A stretch of 64,000 bases of DNA from Whitmania pigra. Lineage: Eukaryota; Annelida; Clitellata; Hirudinida; Haemopidae. The position numbers and the translations under genes were made by a program. The DNA lies in the NCBI GenBank assembly GCA_021613335.1, contig JAJTWR010000341.1, positions 1,020,001 to 1,084,000 of the forward strand, given 5' to 3'. The notes beneath the pieces were generated by a model. It did not search any database. It saw only the letters and a program-made list of their open reading frames with translations, and was not told the origin of the DNA. Positions 1 to 13,110 of the stretch are shown here, one piece after another. How positions within the stretch are numbered: position 1 is the first letter of the stretch; each line of letters starts with the position of its first letter.

Positions 1-202
1 GTAGTGATATAATAATTTAATTAATTAAAATTACAAAAAAAATAAACAAGATAATTATTATGTAATGAAGCTTGGGTCTGAATTGAGTTTCTTAATATTA
101 AAAATAAACTAAAAAAATAAATAAAAGATAAATAAATAAATTAGTTACATTACATTTATTATAATTTCATTATATTTCCTATCCAATTAAATTGGTTTTC
201 AG

Positions 203-1078
203 TCACTCAGAGAGAACATGAAGATGAATTGTAGGTGCAGTGGCGTATCAGGGTCGTGCTCTCTAAAGACTTGCTGGACTTCCCTACCCCCCATAAAACA
301 GGTTGTTGGTGGCCCTTGTTTTGGGGGGAGGTTAAGGGTAGAAGGGACGGCCTGGGATTAGAGATCTAATTGAATGATGGATTTAATGAACAAATTAAAT
401 GAAAAAACTATTCACAATTGTAATAATTTAATAAATAAGATAAGTATCAGATAGATAAAATATCGAGCTTGGTTTACTAAATTCCCCAAAATTATTATCA
501 TTATAATTATTATAATACGACGCTTGGAAGCAAGTTCTTCAACACCCATTTCTAATCTAATTAATACAAATAATTATGACCTGACATAAATAATCTAATA
601 ATTACATAATCAACCTTCAACTAAACTTTGCATCCTCACGAACATTTTAAAACTCTCTTTTCTTATTTACTCTGTCGTCCCGCCAAAAAAGATCGGAGAC
701 AGACTCATGCAGACTTACGAAAGAGCCAGACAAGTTGAGCCGATCAGAGGACAACGTAGCCTCAGTGCCGTCTTCCTCAAACTCAAGAGATCAGCCCCGC
801 ACACTCAAAAGAAACCCCAGTGGAAAGAACTGGTCTACCTGACTGATTCGCCGGATTATTGCAAAAGGAACAAAACCCTGGGCGTAATGGGGACCAAAGG
901 AAGGACTTGTCGCAGGCAAGGCAGAGGTCCAGAGAGCTGTTCGTACGTCTGCTGCGGACGGGGTTTCGACAGTCGTGTGGTGACCTTGCGAAAGCAGTGT
1001 GACTGCGTTTTTCACTGGTGCTGCTACGTGACCTGTAAAGAGTGCATGGAGGTCATCGAGGAAACCACCTGTCGATGA
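203..1078 (+). CDS. Wnt family secreted ligand, last two exons
   Basis: Two exons, 203-301 and 692-1078, join in phase 0 (donor gttgtt, acceptor aaaaaag). Exon A encodes the Wnt signature as CRCSGVSGSC followed by SLKTCW. The serine before GSC is the one that is acylated in known Wnts. Exon B begins IGDRL and carries the cysteine-rich C-terminal domain, with SPDYC, CCGRGFDS and CDCVFHWCCYVTCKEC, ending TTCR and a TGA stop. Wnts are secreted, lipid-modified glycoproteins that bind Frizzled and LRP receptors. The 5' exons lie outside the window. The subfamily is not clear: the C-terminus shares features with Wnt2, Wnt4 and Wnt11. The usual histidine of CHGVSGSC is serine here. The family call is certain; the subtype is open. 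Confidence 0.93.
302..691 (+). other. Wnt intron
   Basis: AT-rich intron between the two Wnt exons, ending in a pyrimidine-rich tract before the aaaaaag acceptor. I see no further exon or mobile element in it. Confidence 0.8.
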
Positions 1079-1320
1079 CGAAGAGAAAGATCAAGTAAGG
1101 TCATGACCCGACCTTCGTAAATATTATCATCAGGTAGATGTGTATTGGTTCTTGGCTTTAGCGAGCAGGAAGCTCAATCTATATTTGTTGCCTTTAGTAA
1201 TAGTTGTCAATTTGTCAATTAGTTACCATTTTAACTACAATTTCGCGCCAAACTAAAATCTCTAAACTATTTATATCGTTACAAAGCATGGCTGCGATGG
1301 ACTAAGAATCACCATGTCGA

Positions 1321-1326
1321 AATAAA
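1321..1326 (+). promoter_or_regulatory. Candidate Wnt poly(A) signal
   Basis: AATAAA lies 243 bases after the Wnt stop codon. It is the first canonical signal on this strand after the gene. Confidence 0.45.
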
Positions 1327-2627
1327 TTTAATGATTTATGAGAAAATTTACCATTTTTTAAATTTATTTGTCATCGGTTTCATTCAATACTTGCTTTGTA
1401 GGTTTACTCGTGCCTCTTTGCAAGTTTAATCACTGTTTTCTAAAGTGCTTAGAGATGTCGTTTTAAAAAACCTTCGATCACTTCTGATCCGCCATGAACA
1501 TCAAATAATAACACGATCATAATTCATTCAGTTGATTTTCATTGGACATTCTTCGACAGTGCCTTCGATCTCTTCGATTTAGTTGTACTTCGTAATCAGA
1601 ACGTCTGCTGTTAACCGCTCAGAAGGCATTTTGCTTTAAAAAAAAATATTCCATTCAAAGACTTTGTCGTCTGCGTTACGATTAGATTAGAAAATTTTCA
1701 GCTTTTTATTCTTGAATTTTACATCAGTTGCTGGAAGTTTTCATGTTTTCTGTAGTTGATAATATTTGATAATTTTTAATTTTTTTTTTTTAAATTAAAA
1801 CACCGTCTTTAACTTGATTGAATTACAATCTTTGGTGATATACGAAATTTGACGCCTGTTATACGTTTTATTTATATGGATTTTAGCCTATAACAATGTT
1901 ACATAACCAATGATTTTTTGGAATGGCAAAATTGCAAATCTATCCAACCTACCTACGTTTTGGCATTCCATGATTATTTGATTTTCTTGACTTCTTGCTA
2001 ATGATAATGGTTTTTGAATAACTTAAAAAAATAACATAATGTCGGAAAATAACGTTTTGAATTAGTTTGTTATTCTTTTATACTGCGTTTTGTGTACTTT
2101 TGCGGTTTTTTACACATTTTGTTTTGTCGTTTAAATACTTTCGGCTTGACCGTTTTCGACGAGCTTGTTCCAGCTAACTGCATTTCAATGCAATCTCGGC
2201 TTTATTTTGAAAATTCAACAAAAATAATTCAGATTGTCTGAAAATTGCCCTTCAAAAAAGTTTAATAAAAACGGTTGGTTAGTATTTTATTAACCACCAT
2301 TTCATAATTAGATGATTAGGACGGTTTTTAATAAAACCGCAAAAATGTCGACTAAATGTTGCTCCTCTCGGTATATTGCCAAAGCTTTTAATTTTAAACT
2401 AAATAAAATATTTAAATTTTTTATTGGCGACAATCTAGTTTAATAAAATGTAAAATAAAACAAAAAATATTTACTTGGATAAAGAAATTTCAAAATTGCA
2501 CTTTTCATTTAGGAGTCGATCTAAACATATTGCATTTGTTATTATTTTTGAGTCGTCGGCTGGAGCTATTTTATATATTTCTAAAGAAGCTACATTCAAA
2601 GAACATTGACAGTTGAATTTTATAAAA
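1327..2627. other. Wnt/NELF-C/D intergenic region
   Basis: AT-rich spacer between two same-strand genes. It must hold the NELF-C/D promoter, but no TATA box or other element is convincing. A 17-base stretch at 2306-2322 is identical to part of the SINE at 18037-18138. It may be a small relic or chance. No ORF with recognisable content. Confidence 0.6.
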
Positions 2628-5600
2628 ATGCGAAACGACGAATACGATGAAGATGAAAATGTCGAAGATAACAATTGGGACGAGGCGGATGTTAGTTGAA
2701 CAATTGTTTTAAAAAGCCGTTCCAGTCATTGCCAGGAATGCCATTGCATGAATTACATTAAAATTTTGAAAATTCGAATAAGACAGGATTAGGGGCTTAT
2801 GGTTTTTCAGGTTTATGCAAGTCAATTACTTACAGTTGCAAACACAACGAATTTTTTACAATGAGACCTGCTGCGCTCTGTTTGGAATTAAATTAAATAT
2901 GTGTGCTCGTGAATGTTATGATAAACATAAATAAAAGACATTAATTTGTTTGGTAAAAAATAAACAAAATAGACGTGAAGAATTACTCAAGCCAACTTTA
3001 ATTTGTACACTAAAATCATTTGCTATGATATCACTGTAACACTTACACAATAATTGCTAAAAAGTAACTTTATTATTGGATAACAATTTATTCATCTCGA
3101 CCCTCTCGGTTTCCTCAGTCCCCCGACAGTGTCGAACACTCGAGGAACAACAACGACGAGGTGGTCAAGGAGTGCACCGAATTGTTCTCCAGAGTCGACT
3201 ACATCATGGAGCCTGATGCATGTGCACAGATCGGAAGGTGATTAGTTGATTTTTTTCAAACTAATTTTTTTTATTATGAAATTTATAAACAATAAATGAT
3301 CATAATTTAGAGTTTAGTTTGAATTGTATGCTTTTATTGTTTATAGGCAATATTTGTCATCTTTATAATGTCAGCAAATTTATATTAATATAATTAATAT
3401 TAATACAATAAGTTAGTTAACAGATTACTAACTAGATCAAGGTAGACCTCATCTACTTGAGCTTGACATCGGTTCAATTTGTTAACCCCAGATACTTGAG
3501 AGCTTACGGACCATTTGAAACAATGGCCAAGATGCTAATGGATAATTATGCTGGCATCGCTCAGGCTGTTAATTTGGTGGCGGAGTTTCTCATTCTTGCC
3601 GGTATTTTGGAATTGTTATTTAACATTAAGTGGATGACCTGGTTTGGTTCTATCTTTAACCCTAAACTATGTTTGGCCGGCTAAATTTATGATTTATGGA
3701 CATGTATTCTGATATTTCTTCGACCTGGCTTGAAATATGTCAGCTTAACTTTTGACTCCGTGATTGGTTGCCAGGCATGGATGTCAAAGCTGTTCAGGAA
3801 ATGGTGGAAAGCCACCTGCTCAACAAAATCCTCAGGCACTTTGACCCAAAAAAAGCGGATTCCATATTCACCAATAGTGGTGAAGTAGGTTGCATTGTTG
3901 TAGGTCGCTTTCAAGAAACACAATGGAATGACATCCAACCGTCCATTTTTTGCAGACGCCATCCTGGCTGATCCAGATGATAGAATATCCAACGTGGAGA
4001 AACTTGTTCTACAAGCTCGCCGAAGCATATCCCGATTGCCTCATGCTAAACTTCACCATTAAGGCAAATATTATTTGGTTGATCATACTTTATTATAATG
4101 ATTTGTTATTAATGCTTATATTATGTTTATATAATGATTCGTTATTAGTTTATATGTTATTTTATTATAATTAATATTATTATAATTGTTTTATGTCAAC
4201 AGTTATTTTTTACAATCTTCATTAATCAGTCTTCTTCTAACTATAACCAAACTCGACTCGCACGCAATCCAATCTGTTAATTATTGGTCACCCGTTCGAC
4301 CAATTGCAGCTCATCTCGGATGCTGGGCACCAGGGAGAGATCACCTCCGTTTCCACTGCCTGCCACCAGCTGGAAGTGTTCTCCAGGGTCCTGAAGACCT
4401 TCATCAGCACCTTCCTGCAGGGCGGAGAGGAGGCGCTCGAGAAGACACTCCCGGAATTTACGGTTGGTCGATCTGGCACAACCTAACATGATGATGATAA
4501 TAATAACAACAATGATGATGTTGTTGATGATAACAATAATATTAATAACAGTGATGATAATAATAATAATAATGATGTCTTCACTATTATCGTCACCATC
4601 TTTCAGAGAATGGTCTGCCATGGTGAGCACACTTACCTGTACAGTCAGCTGATCATGCACATCTTGGCCAAGGAGTCAAAGGGTGGTCCGAACATCAGAC
4701 GTCTTTTTCAAGAGGTCAACAAGTACGCCCTCCAGAAGTAAGCTCATTAGTGCTCTAGTGTCTTAATTCATATTATCGTAAGCTTCTTATTATTATAACA
4801 CTCAATATGCAAAACTCATATAATAGTATCACAAATTGTGTGTCCATTTAGAGGCTTGGATGTGACCCCAATAACCTTGGCTCTGAATGGGGCATCTGCC
4901 TATCCCAGGGCTTGTCAGGCCCTTTCAGCCATGCTTTCCAGGAATGAACTCAATCCTGCTGACATCACTGTTGTTAGTTCTTCCTGATAGAACTTAGTAT
5001 TATTAATTAAATGCCTCATCATCATAATTATTTCATGGATCACTACATTTATTGCTAGTTTTTTTTTTTTTTAAATGATGAAATATTGTTTATTTAGAAA
5101 AATATTAATATTCCAATATATTGTAATGGTAATTGTTTAATTGATTTAATATATTATAATATTATTTTAATAAATTATGCTAATGACTCTGCCTTTCAAC
5201 ATCATAATTATTATCGCAGCTTTACGAAATGTATTCATCGCCTGATCCTCCCCCAGTCGAATTGATAAGAAATCCACAGTTTCTAGGTTAGCAATTCTTT
5301 GATGACGCGAGTTTAATTTCTTTTGGTGATGTTGAAAAAATGATGAAAAGCATGTGGCTTTGAATTTTATAAATGCTTTTTAATCACTCATTTACATAAT
5401 TTATATTCTTCGTAATTGACGCCCCAATTAACAATTCCCCACGAACAGATCTTTTTGTGGATTCACTGTTTCTGCCCGGAAAACAGGTGAACCCCGAACG
5501 GCGTTCCAAGTACGTCTACCTCATGGCCTATGCCGTTTCGGTAACCGAAGTTTGGAAAAAGGTGGCGGTGATGCTTATTTTGTTTATTTATTTATTTCGT

Positions 5601-7674
5601 TAAAGTTCGTTGCATAACTAAGATGATTTGGATGGTATGTTTATATTGCCCTCATTGTGAATTTTGACGTCATAACCACCAAATGATTGGCCAGCTATTC
5701 AGTTCAATTTGTTCCAAATCTAAACCTTTGACCAAAATATCTCTAATTCATGGAGCAGGGAGTCAGGAAAAGCATAAACAAAGACGAGTTGAAGTCGACC
5801 ATGGCAAGCGTGGAGAAGGGCACGACCCTGTGCAGCGACAACAAGGGGTCGAACGAACTCCTCGCCGAGATGAGCGCCATCTTCCAGTGTGCAAAGTAGG
5901 AGCATTCGAGTTCTTAATCATCATCAATTTTATGAATTTAATTCCAATCAATTAAGCTTATCTTCACTTTACCCATCCAGGGTTCCCGTGGTTTCCATGG
6001 GAATGATCAAGTGGGTACACCATGTACTCACACAACCCAACTACTTTCTGCTGCATCATGACTACACACCATTGCACTTCATCCTTCTGGACGAGGTTGG
6101 ATGTTGAAATTTATGTCTTTATTTTTATAATTTTTGTTTGTTTCTTGTAATTTGCTGTTATAAGTATTTAATTTATATTAATAGTAGAATCAATGATGAC
6201 AATGAAATTTGTTGATATTATTTAGTTTTAACTTGATGTTTGTAAACAATAACAACAATAATCTTCGCTGGCACCCTCCTTCCTTCCTCTACTACCCTCA
6301 AGCTCCTTGGTGTTATTTTTGATTCACACCTCACCTTTAAAGAACATTCCGCTTCTATTATCAAATCCTGCAATCATCTCATCTGGGCTATCCGGCACAT
6401 CCGTCCTCTACTTTCCGTTGATACAACTTCCGCCCTTGCACGCTGCCTTGTTCTCTCTCGCTTAGACTATTGTAACTCTCTTCTTTATGGCACATCTGCT
6501 TCTTTAATTCAATCTTTGCAGCGCGTTCAAAACAAGCTTGCCAAGCTCGTCCTCATCAACTCTACCCTCAATAGCATGGACCGTCTGAAAAAATTGCACT
6601 GGCTACCTATCCATAGTCGTATCACTTTCAAAATCGCCCTCATGACATATCACACTTTAGCAACATCCACCCCACCTTATCTCCATCATCTACTACATCG
6701 TCGCCAAACATCTGGTCTTCGTTCATCGTCAGCCACTCAACTTCACCAACCGGTACATAAATCATCCCTCCCAAACAGAGGCTTCTCGTACGCCTCTCCA
6801 GCTGTCTGGAACAGACTTCCTTCTACCGTCAGAGCCCAGCCATCCCTGGAGCTCTTCAAACGCCACCTGAAGACCCATCTCTTCAGGACTTCATGGGACA
6901 GCGAAGACACAAGGCGCCTCTGACGCTACGCACACGGCGCTTTATAAATTAATTATTATTATTATTATTAGAATTAACATGGGAATTATTAATATCATCT
7001 CTCTATCTCATTTGCTTCTTCAGATATCTTCCAACCACCCACTGCTCCACAAAGAAATCTTTTCCGTCCTCACAAAGATCTTTGAGTTCCATTTTTCTGA
7101 CATTGACGACATGCATCGCGTAAGTTTAAATGAAGTCCAATTTATTTGTCATCCTAAGGCGCATCCAGCATTGACATCATCTCCACATTTCACAACAGCT
7201 GAACCTGAAAAAGATGATACTGGACAGGCTGGTTCACCTACTGAGCTGCGGTTACGTACTTCCAATCATCGCCTATCTCCACAACTGCTGGAAAGAATTG
7301 AGTGTTGATGTTTCACTCATCAGGCATTTCGTCACCGAGGCAAGTGGTTCAAACATTCTCCGGCTTTTGTTTTGCCCCGACTCAAGTTAGAGATAATAAA
7401 TGCATCTCTTCTTTACAACCGACTACCATTACCAGGTGCTTGACATGGTCGCTCCTCCATATTCCCCTGAGTTCATGCAGGCCTTCTACCCACTCATCGA
7501 GAGCAACGTCGTAACCGGATCGCTGAAATTGATCGACGAATCAGACCCCATATCGGAGTTCATAAGTGGGTCTAAGTTATAAAGAGAATAAATTGAATTG
7601 GCTTAACAAACTGTGCAAAAATGTTTTTTTCAGATCATTACAAAGCAACTTTTGGCACCTCACAAGAAGCTTGA
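2628..7674 (+). CDS. NELFCD: Negative elongation factor subunit C/D (TH1-like)
   Basis: Sixteen exons: 2628-2690, 3119-3237, 3492-3601, 3775-3884, 3956-4063, 4310-4462, 4607-4737, 4852-4972, 5220-5286, 5449-5561, 5759-5895, 5981-6095, 7024-7119, 7199-7339, 7436-7565, 7634-7674. They sum to 1755 bases in frame, giving 584 aa, close to human NELF-C/D. Diagnostic stretches are [79 protein letters not shown] and [12 protein letters not shown]. The product bridges NELF-A and NELF-B in the complex that holds RNA polymerase II at promoter-proximal pauses. Two introns start with GC rather than GT (4064 and 7340). The short acidic N-terminus from ATG 2628 matches the family's DEDYY/DEAD style. A second, broken copy of the 3' end lies at 27905-28775. 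Confidence 0.96.
4484..4580 (+). repeat. ATG/ATA-type microsatellite
   Basis: Run of atg, ata and aac triplets in NELF-C/D intron 6. It makes spurious low-complexity open frames on both strands. Confidence 0.8.
5580..5640 (-). repeat. LINE/SINE 3' tail fragment
   Basis: Read on the minus strand, this is the shared tail (CCAAATCATCTTAGTTATGC, then AACGAAC and an AAATAAATAA run) also seen at 18037-18138, 28764-29036 and 44415-44470. It sits in NELF-C/D intron 10. No target-site duplication is clear. Confidence 0.6.
6258..6972 (+). mobile_element. L2/CR1-like LINE, 5'-truncated 3' end
   Basis: Lies in NELF-C/D intron 12, sense orientation. It encodes the C-terminal part of a reverse transcriptase [17 protein letters not shown], the [13 protein letters not shown] motif, [10 protein letters not shown] and SPAVWNRLP, ending DTRRL and a stop at 6921-6923. 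An (ATT)n tail runs to about 6970. It is the same family as the longer element at 29070-31738, with which it shares most of the C-terminal wording. This copy lacks the nonsense codons found there but is only a fragment. Confidence 0.88.
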
Positions 7675-8574
7675 AACGCATAGATACCACAAAATCAACC
7701 CATGTTGACAGTTTGTTTTAGATCAAATAACATCTCGTTTCATCAAAATTTTAACCGTTTATTTACTCTAAAAAAGACACTTGCCAGTACAATTTGCATT
7801 TATCCGATTATTTGAGTACCTTGAGATTACTTGAGTATCCTGGTAGCACGTGAACGCACTTCTTAATCGATCCACCATTTATATAGCGCCCCTGCCCGTT
7901 GGCGCTCCCTGGCAGTTCAGGCTGCATGAGAACACGGCTTATAACGACTGTTATTACCGACGCATGCAGGGATGCCACCCAATCGGCCAATCTTCACCTG
8001 GTTAACAATCGCTATCCTTGATATGGTTCAATCACTGTTGCATATCTGGCAATAGCATACTCAACAATTGCGCAGTCAAACTTGGGAATAGTTTAATTGA
8101 AAAGTTTTATAATATGTTTAAACTTTCAATTTATTTATTCAATTTTTTCAATACTCATGAACATAGCCGATCATTTTGTTTCATTGTGTGAGATGGGTAA
8201 AAACAATGACAAGAAACAATGGAACTCAAATTACATTTGCACTCGAACAACACAAATAGGCTAAATGCCAATCTTAAAAAGTACGCCCATTGTTTTTCGA
8301 GGTTTTTGCGGCTGAGCATGGGATCTCTTCCTGTCCAGCAAATAATTTTTAGTACAGGAATCACAAACTGATTATTATAATAAAGCTCTATATAAATGGT
8401 CCCCTTTATATGTAAGTTCAATTTTACTCAATTTCATACATGACATCATTTTATTGTATGCAAACATCCTATAAAGATCCAATTAAATTTAAAGATTAGA
8501 ACCATTAGAATACGCAAAATAGCATTATTGGGAACTTCCGTACTTTCAAAATTAAACGTGTGTGTGTGTTATAT

Positions 8575-9608
8575 CATGGACTCCTATATATATATACATT
8601 TAGGAGTCCATGGTTATATGCATGGTTTAAGTAAAGAAACATTTTATGCACTTAAACAAACAACTTCAGGCCTAATAGGTTGCTGCAAGTATTTGCTTGA
8701 CAATCTGCAGCTCAATTATGTTTTGTTGGGGAGCATCCAATCAGACTCTATTGAATCAAGATTTGGTTGGATCAGGCAGTTGTCTGGAGGAAACTATTAT
8801 GTATCCTGCAGACAGGTTTTGGAGAGTGACAAAAAGATTAGAGCAATGTCACTTTTACAATTTTCTGGCTTTACCATCGAGGAAATAGAAAATTTTGTAA
8901 TTCCAACGGATGAAAAAGATGATGAGCTAGAAGCCCTGGCCAATGATATCGCTGATTCTTTAGAGTTCAACACATCCATAACTAATGATTACTTGACAAC
9001 ATTGGCATATGTTTGTGGTGCAGTAGTTAGATTGGTTTGCAGCACCACAAAATGTAAATTTTGTTCCCTTTATTTAATTGACAATCAAGATTTAGATAAT
9101 GAATTACAAGTAAATTCTGATGTTTTTAATTTTTTAAATCAAATTGATCATGGTGGATTAACAAAACCAACAGAATTTGCTTGGACAGTGTGTTTGCATT
9201 CTTATAAAGTTTTTACAGAATTAAAGAATAATAAACAACTTTTTGATAAATTCATGCTCTCAAAAAACCATATGTTATTATTTGAAAAGATTACAGTAAG
9301 GTGTTTAAATGAAATTGATTTAATCACATCTTATTCAAACTATTGTGATTTTGATCATGAACTTCATTTTCTATTATGTAAATCTTTATTCAATTGTTTG
9401 AGTAAAAATTTGGTTAAAACTAATTCTAATGTAAATTATAAAAGTATTCAAGGAAAGATTAAAAAATTAAAAAGCTAAACATGGTGTTGTGTTACAATTT
9501 TCTATAAAATATCTGAAATACGCTAGTCTCATATAGAGATGCATGGCCTCCCGATGTATGGCTCGAATACGGTTGGCAGTCCTGATGTATATATATAGGA
9601 GTCCATGG
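8575..9608 (+). mobile_element. P-element-like transposon, internally deleted
   Basis: Bounded by inverted ends: CATGGACTCCTATATATATA at 8575 and its complement ending GGAGTCCATG at 9607. Between them lies only the 3' half of a THAP/P-type transposase, so 5' coding sequence is missing. In units 2-4 the same spot is uninterrupted spacer (for example 18841-18960), and part of that spacer is lost here. This dates the insertion after the array formed. Confidence 0.7.
8630..9478 (+). pseudogene. P-element/THAP9-like transposase C-terminal fragment
   Basis: The frame is open for about 280 codons from LSKETFYALKQTTSG to a TAA. The block SDSIESRFGWIRQLSGGNYY followed by VLESDKKIRAMSLL matches the conserved C-terminal RNase H-like region of P-element and THAP9 transposases. 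The THAP zinc finger and most catalytic residues are absent, so it should be inactive. The apparent start at 8528 is upstream spacer plus the inverted end, not a true N-terminus. Its open state suggests a young deletion derivative. Confidence 0.75.
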
Positions 9609-10929
9609 TTTGAGCTTTGTTTTCTTAGACTTTAAAAATGACGAAGGGGGGCATGGCCTTTGCGGCCAACCCTAAATTCGCCATTGGCGCATAATGTACT
9701 CAGACACAAATATTACCGAAGAATATTGATAATTAATATAGTTATAGTGCAGAATACTGTATCATTAATAACTGTAATCCAATCTAATGACTTTCTGCAG
9801 GCGCTAAACAACTGGAGGTATTATCTTTTATTAAAAGAATTGGGAGCCGCCGAGCCCAGCCGACAGCTGATTTGAAGTTAAGCCGAGCCAAGCTGAATAA
9901 TATCACAGCCACTGTCGATTTATAAATCGTGAGTCGCCGCCGATTTTACAGCAAAGTCCAATTCGATTCCATTCATAATAGCGTGACAGTGGTTACAGGT
10001 GCTTGATTCGTCATCGTAAAATATGTGCCAGTTTCCGACACGATGATTCATACTTGTCAATATCACAACACGACAATATAATTAATATTTTTAGTTCTAC
10101 TACTTCAACATTTGCAACTTTATTTTCATATATAAAACTGACCAAAGTAAAATCAAGCTAAGTAAAGCCACGACTAGCCAGCTGAATTCTTTTAAGCCAA
10201 GATGTTTCTAAATAACTCTAGGCTCCCATATCTATATTGTACAGCTGTGAAATGGATGAGTTAGGATTCAAGGCGATGTAACCCTTCTTAAAATCTTGAA
10301 AAGGTTGATCCTTGAGCTGAATAATTGTAAATTAAAAATTATTATTATGATTGTAAATAGGTTTTATTAAAATGAATTGATTAGTTACCAGTCTCGCAAA
10401 ATGGATCTTATAGAATTCTAACCTATCCTAAAAATAAAGATTTATAATTTGGTTAATTTTATTAATAGTCAATGAAAATATGTTTGTGAATAAGCTACAA
10501 TATCATACATTTATTCTTTCATCTTTAGAAATTTGCAAACTGGTAACTAGATTGGTCACTTTACTGTGATAAAAATAAATATCACTTATTGCAAAACAAA
10601 TAAAATTCTTTACATATTAATCATAGTTACCCTATAAAGTCGTGACTCCAAATATCTACAGACATTGTTATAGTATACCTAGAAAATATAATGATATGAT
10701 TAAAATACCCATTGATCATCAAATTAGACTTTGTTTAAATATAAACTAACACATAATATTCCAAATTATAGTTACCCCACATTATTTGGGCCAGAAGTGC
10801 CTGAAACATTTAATGTCAATACTTAATTAATGATTTTATAATAACCAATCAGAACAAAGATGAAACATTTCGTGTCAACTAATAATCAGGTTATCACTCA
10901 TGATAAAATACAAGAATATTATAAAATAA

Positions 10930-12619
10930 TTATCTGTCAACCTTCTCAATTTTCATCATGTCGCATCCAGTAAACAGAAGTGATATATCTTCGGTTCGAT
11001 ACAGCATTAACAACAAATTAAAGGTTTTTTTTGTGTATTCATAAAAAGAGCAGGAGTAATCCATGTACTTCAAACAAGATTGAAAGTCTGTGCATGATCC
11101 AATCTAAGAAATAAAAAACTAAAATTAAATACTCAAAGCATAGCATTTGTTTTTTCTGTGTATATAACAGCTTGGTTGTTTGATTCAACAAACTCATAAA
11201 TCACTTACAAAAATAAACTAAAAAAATTCGTTTTTATTACATTCTTGGCAACTTGTTTTAAATGTTCTGGAATAACTTCCCCACATTTGCAACCAACGTA
11301 ATTCAACTTTTTCCTATACAGTGAATTCAATTCATCTCTATTTAATAAAAAACAAGGGATTATTTAGAATCCAAAAACTATTTATTTACAAAAATATCAG
11401 TAGATCAACAGTCTTCAAATGAAGGTCTTACATTAGATTATCTCGAGGAAGAGTCAGATTTTCAATTTTAGGCAGGATGTTCACAAGTCTCTGTCCAGGA
11501 GGAATATTCGAAGGAATTGCAGCTAAGCTTAAAGTTCTAAATTAACAACACGATTTAGTTCAAAATGCTACAAAGTTCAATGAATTGATAATGTACATTA
11601 CCTCAGACTTTTTAGATGCACAATATTGATTTTACTACTAAAGTATATGTCCTCGACAGTAAGAGATTTTAAATTTTGGAGAACTTTTAAGGAGTCGATA
11701 AAATTCATAAACAACTGCTTCTCCACATACGTTAAATTTGGCAAGTTACGATATCCAAAAAGACAAAGTTTCTTCAAAGAATCAGAACATGACGTAAAAT
11801 CAAATCTTTTGAAAAGTCCAACAGGTACCGCGAAGAAATTAATGCAGAGAACTTTCAAGTTTGGAAATTTTATCATTGATTTGTTGTGCCTTTTTTCTAA
11901 AATACTGTCATAAAGTTAAAAAATATTAAAAACTATTTACAGTGAAATACCACTTACGACTTAATTATCTAAATTAAAAACACCTCTATTATCAAATATT
12001 TTAATCATACAATGTGTTTACAATGGTTTACTAACTGTACATAATCAGGTCTATAACGATAATCAATCTCAAGAACTTCGATAGTTGAAGAAAACTTTTC
12101 AATGACGTCCAACATGGCATCCGTCAAACGATCCGTTCCAAAACTGAAACGCTTTATTGGAAAATCTGACTTTTCCATTTGTAACAGATCGCCGAGTGTC
12201 AATGTAACCATCCTTAGGTCAATGTTCACCCAGTTTAAAGTATCTCTATTTGAAAGGCATGCTGTCAAGGACTTGGAAGGTATTATCCAGAATATTTCGT
12301 TGCTTTTATCTAGTATGTTTTCGAACAACCTCGGCGGTAGACAAATATGATTCTTAAACACTTTTTTAAAATTAAAATTAGATTTAGTTATTTTTTAGCC
12401 TATTGATTGAATTTTGTAAATAAACGTCGATAATTGATTATATTTATAAAAATGCATCAAATGATTCGGATAAAATTTAATTATTTCATGAATTAAACAA
12501 TTAAATAATAAATGTTTTATCAAACCTCTTCCATTTCCCAAAAATATTCTGTCAAAATTGACCACAGAACTTTTTAAGATGCAATCCCTCAAACTTTTGA
12601 CTTTTATTGTTCTTGACAT
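10930..12619 (-). CDS. LRR protein, array copy 1
   Basis: Exons in transcript order: 12526-12619, 12036-12360, 11602-11904, 11432-11536, 11241-11337, 10930-11103. They sum to 1098 bases in frame, giving 365 aa. Exon 1 starts MSRTIKVKSLRDCILKSS. Exon 2 has ICLPPRLFENIL and then leucine-rich segments such as TIEVLEIDY. Exons 3-4 hold regular LRRs (FPNLKVLCIN, LKSLTVED, LPKIENLTLP). Exon 6 ends MMKIEKVDR. No signal peptide or membrane span, so probably cytosolic or nuclear. The N-terminal layout (short helical exon, then an LP..L...I box, then LRRs) recalls ZYG11/ZER1 CUL2 adaptors or F-box LRR proteins; that is inference. Relative to copies 2, 4, 5 and 6 it lacks four residues near the C-terminus. 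Confidence 0.82.
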
Positions 12620-13110
12620 TTTGAACGTTTCTGAGAAAGTAAGTAATTATCGCAAACAAAAATAAATAACCACTGGTATATCGGTGGCTCAATGCCGCAC
12701 TTTCCTTTAAATTAGCTACGAACGATATTAAATATTATATTTATTTTATTTTAATTACAAAATAAAATTTTGTAAAAATTTAACCAATTATTTTAAATTC
12801 AGTTATTAGCTGCGCTCAATCTTGCTCGTTTCCTCGCCAAATTGTTTAATAAATCACTTATTGGCGGGAGTTTTCTACCTCATTCTTACAAAATTCCCAT
12901 TCACAAATAAAACACAAAACAAATGTCGAATTTTGGGATACCATTTCTTACCGCCCTATATCTGACCTATCAGATATAATTAAACTACTGGTAAGACTGA
13001 TTCTTGTCAGTCATTCTTGAATTACGAAATATCTCAACTAGGGCTGCAAACGATTAAAATGTTTTTGATCGATTAATCAAAATTTCTTTCTGATCGATTA
13101 CATTTGAAAA

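Noticed and set aside
230..345. GC-rich imperfect hairpin
   Set aside because: Explained by the Wnt coding exon and its donor; the pairing is poor.
3687..4028. 113-codon minus-strand gene
   Set aside because: Complement of NELF-C/D exons 4 and 5, whose plus-strand homology is strong.
9660..9875. Conserved 71-codon frame also at 18963 and 23733
   Set aside because: Starts without ATG, is broken in the units at 14560 and 41090, and has no recognisable composition. It follows spacer similarity, not protein constraint.
11598..12361. Two separate small LRR genes per unit
   Set aside because: The long open stretches are exons 2 and 3 of one gene. Donor gttagt and acceptor gacag join them in frame, and the total CDS is a multiple of three.
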